From NCBI GenBank assembly GCA_013205645.1, contig JABMMH010000078.1, positions 1 through 12,563 of the forward strand: a stretch of DNA of 12,563 bases, written 5' to 3'. The translations under genes and the position numbers were made by a program. Every line of letters starts with the position of its first letter. The first letter of the stretch is position 1. Source of the DNA: Polaromonas sp. Lineage in GTDB: Bacteria > Pseudomonadota > Gammaproteobacteria > Burkholderiales > Burkholderiaceae_C. The notes beneath the pieces are model-generated. The model was not told where the DNA came from. It ran no database searches and was given only the letters and a program-made list of their open reading frames with translations. Below, in pieces: positions 7,249 to 12,563 of this stretch.

Positions 7249-7301
7249 GCACAAGGCTGATCTTTTGCACCAGTGCATTAGCTATCGATTTACTAGGTGC
7301 A
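7248..7301. promoter_or_regulatory. Cluster of TGCAC/GTGCA half-sites, candidate LysR-type binding region
   Basis: TGCAC occurs at 7248-7252 and 7266-7270, and its complement GTGCA at 7273-7277 and 7297-7301. The middle two form the dyad TGCAC-CA-GTGCA (7266-7277). The stretch also fits the loose LysR consensus T-N11-A (7265 to 7277). Four half-sites within 54 bases of a divergent promoter are more than expected, but no binding motif for this regulator is known to me. Confidence 0.4.
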
Positions 7302-7365
7302 GACCCACCCCAAGCCGCGCTCGCACTAGGCTACAGTGGCGCTGTTTTTCATTTTTTGCGATTGC

Positions 7366-8295
7366 ATGAATTCCGATGACCTGAAATGCTTCGCCCGTGT
7401 GGTCCATTGCGGCAGCATCTCGCGCGCCGCGCTCGAGCTGGGCAGCGACCAATCCACAGTGAGCCGCCAGATGGCACGACTCGAAGCTGCGGCGCAGACG
7501 CGTCTGCTGCACCGCAGTGGCCGTGGCGTGCTGCCGACCGATGCTGGGCTGACACTGCTCGACTATGCGAGCCAGGTTGCAAACACGCTCGATGAAGCCC
7601 GGCGCGTCATCCATTCGTTCTCAGAACAGGGGCCCACGCAAGTTGTGATCGCAGCGCAGCCGACCATTGCACGCACTGTGTTCGGGCCTATCAGCAAGGC
7701 GCTCAAAGCGCAGTTTCCCAAGACCAAACTGCGCTTCGTCGAGGGCCTCGGCACGCACATGCTGTCTTGGCTCGCCGCTGGCGACATTGACATTGCCGTG
7801 TTTTACCTGCCAACGCATGCGCATGGCCTGAAAGTTGATGTCGTGCTGCGCGAAGACGTCAGGCTGGTGGCGCCGCCAGACCACACGCACATTGGCAGCG
7901 AGTTTTCAGTGCGGCACTTGGGCGAAGTACCGTTGATACTGCCGAGCACGCCGCATGGTTTGCGGCTGCTGGCCGAGTCTTTGGCTGAGAAGGCGGGCAT
8001 CACACTCAACGTTGCGCTGGAGTGCGACGCCTCGACCAGCGTCACGAAGCGCATGGTGCTGGCCGGCTCGGGCTGCACCATTCTGCCGTTGGCAGCTGTC
8101 GCTGAAGAAGTGGCGCAAGGCCGACTGCGGACAGCGCGCTTGGTGGGCCCAGAAGTCACGCGCGAAGTGGCCATCGCCTCCTCCAGCAACCGACCGGCGG
8201 TGCTCGAGTTGTGGGGCATCACCCGCATCATCCGACAAGAAATCACCGCTATTGTCAACAGCGGCGGCTGGCCGGGCGCGCAGCTGCTGGACTGA
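7366..8295 (+). CDS. LysR-type transcriptional regulator
   Basis: A 309-residue activator or repressor of the LysR family. The winged helix-turn-helix occupies about residues 1-60, with SISRAALELGSDQSTVSRQM at 17-36 as the DNA-reading part and LPTDAG at 56-61. An effector-binding periplasmic-protein-like domain follows from about residue 90. The start ATG 7366 (MNSDDLKCF) matches the usual LysR N-terminus; GTG 7336 would add ten hydrophobic residues and is unlikely. No good ribosome site precedes 7366; a T-rich stretch lies there instead. The gene is divergent from the TRAP receptor-permease pair and ends 9 bases from the stop of the LDH2-family gene. By position it most likely controls the transporter and perhaps the two enzymes to the right. 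The effector is unknown, but a carboxylate handled by the pathway is a reasonable guess. Confidence 0.94.
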   Translation: MNSDDLKCFARVVHCGSISRAALELGSDQSTVSRQMARLEAAAQTRLLHRSGRGVLPTDAGLTLLDYASQVANTLDEARRVIHSFSEQGPTQVVIAAQPTIARTVFGPISKALKAQFPKTKLRFVEGLGTHMLSWLAAGDIDIAVFYLPTHAHGLKVDVVLREDVRLVAPPDHTHIGSEFSVRHLGEVPLILPSTPHGLRLLAESLAEKAGITLNVALECDASTSVTKRMVLAGSGCTILPLAAVAEEVAQGRLRTARLVGPEVTREVAIASSSNRPAVLELWGITRIIRQEITAIVNSGGWPGAQLLD

Positions 8296-8304
8296 GTGAC
8301 AGCG

Positions 8305-9399
8305 TCAGGTTTTTTCGAGAACAGACAACGGGCCCGGCGATGTTCCGCGTGCCAGTTGCACCGCGGCAGCCGCGTCATCCATTTGCTGGAGCGTGCCACT
8401 GTCTATCGGCACCCATTCAGCACGGGCGAGACGCGACAGTTGCTCCGGCTCGCCGGGCAACATGATCTTCTCAAAACCTTCGCGCACGGGCGCGGATTGA
8501 ACCCAGTCGACATAGGCGTTCACTTCCGCGCTGAACATGTCCGCCGTGCCCATTCGCCGCGGATCGAAAACCACGGCCAACATGTTGTTCCAGATCGCAT
8601 GCTTCATCGTCGTGTGCGCGGGGCGCGTGGTCTCGCCGCCGGTCAGCGCTGCGCCGAGCAACTCACAGACCATCGCCAAGGCATAGCCCTTGTGGCCCGC
8701 GAACGGCAGCAGGGCGCCGCGCGGCGTCCCGGCTGGCGGAAAAATCACGCCTGGGTCTGTACTCGGCCGTCCATGTTGGTCTAGCAGTGAGTTTTCGGGC
8801 ACTTGGGCCTGCTTGTTGTGCGCGACGCGCACCTTGCCCATGGCCAGCGCGCTGGTGGCGAAATCGAGCAAGATGGGTTCACGGCCGGGCACCGGAATAC
8901 CGACCGTGAAGGGGTTGGTGACGATGCGCGCCTGCGTGCCGCCATGCGGTGCAACCACCGGAAAGCTGACCGCGTTGACGAAATGCACTGACACCATGCC
9001 TTGCGCCACGGCTTGCTCCGCCCAGTGACCGACCCGGCCCAAGTGATGCGAATTCTTCAGGCCCATGACGCACACGCCATGCTCACGTGCACGCGCAATC
9101 GCGAGGTCCATCGCTTCATGCGTGACGGCTTGCCCCATGCCGCGCTGAGCGTTCAGGGTCAGCATGGTGCCACTGTCTTGCTCAATGGCCACGTGCTGGT
9201 TCAGCTGCAGTTCGTCAGCGAGCCAGGAACTGACATAGCGCGGCACCATGCCAACGCCATGCGAATCGTGGCCAGCCAGATTGGCAGCGACCAGATGGTC
9301 GGCGGTGAGCTTGGCTTCGCGCTCATCCGAGCCGGCGGCCAGAAAAATATTGGCAACCCAGCGATGCAGGCCGACTGTAGGGATCAGGTGTTCTGTCAT
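8305..9399 (-). CDS. LDH2-family (malate/L-lactate dehydrogenase-like) NAD(P)-dependent oxidoreductase
   Basis: A 364-residue cytoplasmic dehydrogenase of the LDH2/MDH2 family, which interconverts 2-hydroxyacids and 2-oxoacids (members act on malate, sulfolactate, 2,3-diketogulonate, ureidoglycolate). Family motifs include GHDSHGV at 43-49, NSHHLGRVGHW at 116-126, VTNPFTVGIPVPG at 160-172, LLDFATSALAMGKV at 177-190 and FAGHKGYAL at 233-241. The start at 9399 (MTEHLIPTV) fits the family N-terminus. Four in-frame ATGs further up (9435, 9450, 9459, 9507) would add non-family residues, and the codons at 9450 and 9459 lie in an inverted repeat. No Shine-Dalgarno precedes 9399, while TATATT lies 8 bases upstream, so the message may have almost no leader. 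The gene is convergent with the LysR-type gene and divergent from the ThDP enzyme. The substrate is not readable from the sequence. Confidence 0.93.
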   Translation of the reverse strand: MTEHLIPTVGLHRWVANIFLAAGSDEREAKLTADHLVAANLAGHDSHGVGMVPRYVSSWLADELQLNQHVAIEQDSGTMLTLNAQRGMGQAVTHEAMDLAIARAREHGVCVMGLKNSHHLGRVGHWAEQAVAQGMVSVHFVNAVSFPVVAPHGGTQARIVTNPFTVGIPVPGREPILLDFATSALAMGKVRVAHNKQAQVPENSLLDQHGRPSTDPGVIFPPAGTPRGALLPFAGHKGYALAMVCELLGAALTGGETTRPAHTTMKHAIWNNMLAVVFDPRRMGTADMFSAEVNAYVDWVQSAPVREGFEKIMLPGEPEQLSRLARAEWVPIDSGTLQQMDDAAAAVQLARGTSPGPLSVLEKT

Positions 9400-9442
9400 A
9401 GCCCAAAAATATACCTTGTCGACGTTCGCTCGCATCAGGACA

Positions 9443-9465
9443 TCACGCATAGCAGACATGCGTGA
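9443..9465. promoter_or_regulatory. Inverted repeat 8+7+8, candidate operator between divergent enzyme genes
   Basis: TCACGCAT (9443-9450) and ATGCGTGA (9458-9465) are perfect complements around the 7-base spacer AGCAGAC. The repeat lies in the 145-base gap between the LDH2-family gene (start 9399) and the ThDP enzyme gene (start 9545), placed to control both. There is no T-run, so it is not an intrinsic terminator. The dimeric regulator that would bind it is unknown; the LysR-type protein at 7366 is the nearest candidate. Confidence 0.55.
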
Positions 9466-9544
9466 AACCACGAGCCAAGCCAGATCAGCGGCAGCACAAT
9501 CCGGCATTCTGCCGTCAGGCTCCCCCACACACTGTTCGACCTAT

Positions 9545-11221
9545 ATGACTCAGATCACCGCCCAAGTCCTCCCGCAATCCAGCCTACGCTCCGGCGGTCG
9601 GGTGCTGGTCGACGCTTTGCACATTCACGGGGTCGACCGTGTTTATTGCGTGCCTGGCGAAAGCTATCTCGACGTCCTCGATGCGCTGGTCGACTGCCCC
9701 GATATTGACGTGATCGTCACCAAGCATGAAGGCGCCGCCGCCAACATGGCCGAAGCCGATGGCAAGCTGACCGGCAGGCCCGGCATCTGCTTCGTTACAC
9801 GCGGGCCAGGCGCGACCCACGGCAGCTGCGGCACACACATCGCCCTGCAAGACTCCAGCCCGATGATCTTGTTCATTGGGCAGATCCCGCGTGAGCACCG
9901 CGGCCGCGAATCTTTCCAGGAAGTCAATTACACCCAGATGTTCAGCCCACTCGCCAAGTGGGTGGCCGAGATCGACGACCCAGCGCGCATTCCAGAATTC
10001 ATCGCTCGCGCTTTTCAGGTTGCCACCTCCGGCCGACCCGGACCGGTCGTTTTGGCTTTGCCGGAAGATGTTTTAAGCGCCCTGGTCGACGTGCCAGACA
10101 CGGCACGCTATCAACCGGTGGCGGCCACGCCCAGCGCCGCGGACGCGTTGACATTGGCCGACATGCTCAGCCGCGCCAGCCAACCGCTGGTGATCGTCGG
10201 CGGTGCCAACTGGAGCGAACAAGCCTGTGCCAACCTGGCCCAATTTGCCAAGGCGTGGAACCTCCCCCTTGCCGCCTCTTTTCGCCGCCAAGACTTGCTT
10301 GACAACCGACATGCCAACTACGTCGGCCACCTGAGTCTGGGCATCAACCCCAAGCTCGCCGAGCGCCTGCGCACGGCCGATCTGGTGTTGGCCGTCGGCA
10401 CCCGGCTCGGCGACATCACCACCGACTCGTACACCAACTTGGTTGCGCCGCGCAGCCAACAAAGGCTGGTTCATCTGCACGCCGATGCGGCTGAGCTGGG
10501 TCGCGTTTACCAAGCAGATCTGGCCATCCTGACAGGCGTCCATGCCAGCGCTGCCATGCTGGCCGCGCTGGATGCACCCAAGGCCGTCAGCTGGGCTGAC
10601 TGGACACACGGTGCGCGCCGCGACTACCTCGACTTCACAGCCTTGCCAGCCCCACGCGCCGACAGCGAAGGGGTGGACATGGCGCAGGTGGTCGGTCATC
10701 TAAACAACATCCTGCCGGATGACGCGATTCTCACCAACGGTGCCGGCAACTACACGGTTTGGCTGCATCGCTTCTACCAATACCGCCAATCACGCACCGA
10801 GCTGGCACCCATCTGCGGTGCCATGGGTTATGGCTTTCCCGCCGCCATCGCTGCGAAAAGGCGTCACCCCGACCGCACGGTCGTGTGTTTTGCCGGTGAC
10901 GGCTGCTTCCTGATGTACCCACAGGAGCTGGCGACCTCGGTGCAGTTCCAAATACCGGTGATCGTCATCGTCGCCAACAACGGCATGTATGGAACGATCC
11001 GCATGCATCAGGAAAAGCGTTTCCCCGGACGCATTTCAGCCACCGATTTGCAGGGGCCGGACTTCGTCGCTCTGGCCAAGTCCTTTGGCGCTCATGCCGA
11101 GCTGGTGGAAACCAGCGATGAGTTTCCAGCGGCCTTCGCGCGCGCGCAAGCTGCCGGCAAGCCGGCGCTGCTGGAGTTGCGCACGGACGTGAAACAAATC
11201 ACGCCGGGGATGCGGCTGTGA
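9545..11221 (+). CDS. Thiamine-diphosphate-dependent enzyme, acetolactate synthase/2-oxoacid decarboxylase superfamily
   Basis: A 558-residue enzyme with the three-domain POX/ALS layout. The N-terminal Pyr domain (about 15-180) has VPGESYLDVLDAL and the catalytic Glu62 in KHEGAAANMAEA that activates the cofactor. The central domain (about 200-340) resembles the nucleotide-like fold of this family. The C-terminal PP domain (about 375-550) carries GAMGYGFPAAIAA and the metal and ThDP motif GDG at 451-453, then NN at 478-479 after exactly 24 residues. NNGMYGTIRMHQEKRFPGR is typical of the unnamed ALS-like group rather than IlvB. No small regulatory subunit gene follows, which also argues against biosynthetic acetolactate synthase. 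ATG 9545 is chosen on family length; ATG 9458 lies inside the inverted repeat. No clear ribosome site is seen. The context suggests it processes a 2-oxoacid made by the divergent dehydrogenase. The reaction is not assignable. Confidence 0.92.
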   Translation: MTQITAQVLPQSSLRSGGRVLVDALHIHGVDRVYCVPGESYLDVLDALVDCPDIDVIVTKHEGAAANMAEADGKLTGRPGICFVTRGPGATHGSCGTHIALQDSSPMILFIGQIPREHRGRESFQEVNYTQMFSPLAKWVAEIDDPARIPEFIARAFQVATSGRPGPVVLALPEDVLSALVDVPDTARYQPVAATPSAADALTLADMLSRASQPLVIVGGANWSEQACANLAQFAKAWNLPLAASFRRQDLLDNRHANYVGHLSLGINPKLAERLRTADLVLAVGTRLGDITTDSYTNLVAPRSQQRLVHLHADAAELGRVYQADLAILTGVHASAAMLAALDAPKAVSWADWTHGARRDYLDFTALPAPRADSEGVDMAQVVGHLNNILPDDAILTNGAGNYTVWLHRFYQYRQSRTELAPICGAMGYGFPAAIAAKRRHPDRTVVCFAGDGCFLMYPQELATSVQFQIPVIVIVANNGMYGTIRMHQEKRFPGRISATDLQGPDFVALAKSFGAHAELVETSDEFPAAFARAQAAGKPALLELRTDVKQITPGMRL

Positions 11222-11233
11222 GCTCTGTGAGCT
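11216..11233 (+). repeat. Tandem 9-bp duplication giving two in-frame stop codons
   Basis: CTGTGAGCT is present twice without a gap (11216-11224 and 11225-11233). The first copy contains the stop of the ThDP enzyme gene and the second repeats TGA in the same frame nine bases on. It looks like a small slippage duplication. Confidence 0.8.
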
Positions 11234-11323
11234 GATCAATCGCCCGCATACCCTTTTCTTTAACGGCTTGTTCGCGGCCCAGCGGCCATCCCGAGACGCT
11301 TTCCGACATACTTGGCTAACGAC

Positions 11324-11343
11324 GCCGCCAGCGTTTAGGCGGC
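11324..11343 (+). promoter_or_regulatory. Hairpin in the serA leader
   Basis: GCCGCC (11324-11329) and GGCGGC (11338-11343) can pair around the 8-base loop AGCGTTTA, ending 11 bases before the serA ribosome site. No T-run follows, so it is not a standard terminator. It could be an mRNA-stability or translation-control element, or a chance GC-rich pairing. Confidence 0.35.
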
Positions 11344-11354
11344 AAGCAACTCTC

Positions 11355-11359
11355 GGGAG
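11355..11359 (+). promoter_or_regulatory. Shine-Dalgarno site of serA
   Basis: GGGAG lies 5 bases before the GTG at 11365 and supports this non-ATG start, which also aligns residue for residue with the E. coli SerA N-terminus. Confidence 0.75.
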
Positions 11360-11364
11360 CATTT

Positions 11365-12563
11365 GTGCGCAAGACATCCATCGACAAAAAGAAGATTCGT
11401 TTTTTACTGCTCGAAGGGGTTCACCCTTCTGCGGAAGATTTGATCCGCGCGGCCGGCTACACGAACATCGACAGCGTCACCGGTTCACTGCCCGACGCTG
11501 AACTCAAGGCGCGTTTGGCCGACGTGCACTTTCTGGGCATTCGCTCACGCACGCAACTCACCGAAGATATTTTTGCGCATGCCCCCAAGCTGACTGCGGT
11601 CGGTTGCTTCTGTATCGGCACCAACCAAGTTGACTTGGCGGCGGCACGCCAACGCGGCATCGCGGTCTTCAACGCCCCTTACTCCAACACTCGCTCGGTT
11701 GCCGAACTGGTGCTGGCCGAGGCGATTTTGCTGCTGCGCGGCGTACCAGAAAAAAGTGCGGTGGCGCACCGTGGCGGCTGGCTCAAGTCGGCGGAGAACG
11801 CTTACGAAATACGCGGCAAAACGCTGGGCATCATCGGCTATGGCTCGATCGGCACGCAGCTGTCGGTGCTGGCTGAAGGGCTGGGCATGAAGGTGGTATT
11901 TTTTGATGTCGTGACCAAGTTGCCGCTGGGCAACGCAAGGCAAATGCTCAGCCTGCATGAGCTGCTGTCCATCAGCGACGTGGTCAGCCTGCACGTGCCC
12001 GAAACCCGCGCCACGCAATGGATGATCGGTGCTAACGAAATAGCCATGATGAAGCACGGCAGCGTCTTGATCAATGCGTCCCGCGGCAGCGTGGTCGAAA
12101 TTGATGCGCTGGCCGAGGCGCTGACTTCGCGCAAACTGCTGGGCGCGGCGATTGACGTTTTTCCGGTGGAGCCGCGCAGCAATACGGACGTCTTTGAGTC
12201 GCCCTTGCGCGGCCTCGACAACGTCATCCTCACGCCGCACGTCGGCGGTTCGACCATGGAAGCGCAAGCCAACATCGGCGTTGAAGTCGCTGAAAAGCTG
12301 GTCAAGTACAGCGACAACGGCACCTCAACCTCGTCGGTCAACTTCCCCGAGGTGGCGCTGCCGGCGCATCCCGACAAACACCGGCTGCTGCACGTGCACC
12401 GCAATGTACCCGGCGTGTTGTCGCAGATCAACCAGATTTTTTCGGACAACCACATCAACATCGCAGCGCAGTATTTGCAGACGCACGACGACATCGGCTA
12501 CGTCGTCATCGACATCGATGCCATCGACTCTGACAAGGCGCTGAGCAAGCTTGCCCAAGTGCC
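11365..12563 (+). CDS. serA: D-3-phosphoglycerate dehydrogenase, E. coli type with ACT domain; last codons cut by the window edge
   Basis: First step of serine synthesis: NAD-dependent oxidation of 3-phosphoglycerate to 3-phosphohydroxypyruvate in the cytoplasm. The 399 visible codons align almost throughout with E. coli SerA (410 residues), so only about ten are missing. The Rossmann motif is GYGSIG at 158-163. Catalytic Arg240 (NASRG), Glu269 (FPVEP) and His292 (TPHVGGS) fall at the same numbers as in E. coli. The ACT domain begins near 338; His345, Asn347 and Asn365 match the E. coli serine-binding His344, Asn346 and Asn364, so feedback inhibition by serine is expected. Translation starts at GTG 11365, with GGGAG upstream and a leader hairpin before it. 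It sits 143 bases after the ThDP enzyme gene, on the same strand but probably as its own unit. Identity is secure. Confidence 0.97.
   Translation, partial: MRKTSIDKKKIRFLLLEGVHPSAEDLIRAAGYTNIDSVTGSLPDAELKARLADVHFLGIRSRTQLTEDIFAHAPKLTAVGCFCIGTNQVDLAAARQRGIAVFNAPYSNTRSVAELVLAEAILLLRGVPEKSAVAHRGGWLKSAENAYEIRGKTLGIIGYGSIGTQLSVLAEGLGMKVVFFDVVTKLPLGNARQMLSLHELLSISDVVSLHVPETRATQWMIGANEIAMMKHGSVLINASRGSVVEIDALAEALTSRKLLGAAIDVFPVEPRSNTDVFESPLRGLDNVILTPHVGGSTMEAQANIGVEVAEKLVKYSDNGTSTSSVNFPEVALPAHPDKHRLLHVHRNVPGVLSQINQIFSDNHINIAAQYLQTHDDIGYVVIDIDAIDSDKALSKLAQV

Noticed and set aside
8297..8315. Possible terminator after the LysR-type gene: TGAC-AGC-GTCA followed two bases later by six T.
   Set aside because: The stem is only four base pairs and lies over the end of the opposite coding sequence, whose AAA and neighbouring codons explain the T-run.
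9406..9436. Sigma-70 promoter on the minus strand with TATATT as -10 for the LDH2-family gene.
   Set aside because: No -35 match is present at 16-18 bases spacing, so I do not list it as a promoter; the -10 alone is mentioned under the gene.
9248..9544. N-terminal extension of the ThDP enzyme frame.
   Set aside because: It runs opposite the LDH2-family gene and through the inverted repeat; the enzyme has its normal length from 9545.
9545..11221. Assignment as ilvB (biosynthetic acetolactate synthase) or as xsc (sulfoacetaldehyde acetyltransferase).
   Set aside because: No ilvH follows and the GMYGTIRMHQE region differs from IlvB; nothing such as a phosphotransacetylase gene supports Xsc. 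Only the superfamily is supported.

Overview
The window reads as chromosomal DNA of a betaproteobacterium, most likely order Burkholderiales and probably family Comamonadaceae. The reasons are high GC content, dense gene packing, family-typical protein sequences, a monofunctional BirA followed by a small SPOR-like membrane gene, and several TRAP-type transport genes. The genus cannot be fixed from sequence alone. I see no insertion sequence, prophage, CRISPR array, tRNA or rRNA. No stretch above 300 bases lacks a gene.

Left block (1-4332). A minus-strand pair, a secreted thioredoxin-like protein (TlpA family) followed by topB (DNA topoisomerase III, cut by the left edge), overlaps by ATGA. 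Divergent from it, on the plus strand, is a compact run: a SET-domain lysine methyltransferase with a lysine-rich histone-like tail, birA (biotin-protein ligase without DNA-binding domain), a 70-residue membrane protein that looks like a SPOR protein without its SPOR domain, and a 122-residue acidic protein of unknown function. The 60-base divergent spacer contains a near-perfect alternating purine-pyrimidine tract.

Middle block (4337-11221). This is an accessory-looking catabolic locus. On the minus strand are a TAXI-type TRAP solute receptor and a fused 4TM/12TM TRAP permease. Divergent to them is a LysR-type regulator. Convergent to the regulator is an LDH2-family 2-hydroxyacid dehydrogenase, and divergent to that is a thiamine-diphosphate enzyme of the acetolactate synthase/2-oxoacid decarboxylase superfamily. 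Together they suggest uptake of a hydroxy- or oxo-carboxylate, oxidation to a 2-oxoacid, then decarboxylation or carboligation. The substrate is not known. Both divergent spacers carry palindromic candidate operators, the best being an 8+8 bp inverted repeat with a 7 bp spacer at 9443-9465.

Right edge (11365-12563). serA, the E. coli-type phosphoglycerate dehydrogenase with C-terminal ACT domain, is cut about ten codons before its expected end. Its catalytic triad and serine-sensing residues are intact. A small hairpin sits just before its ribosome binding site.

No wholly new system is evident. The most interesting items are the SET protein with its histone-like tail, the unassigned TRAP/LDH2/ThDP pathway with its operator, and the SPOR-less membrane protein.
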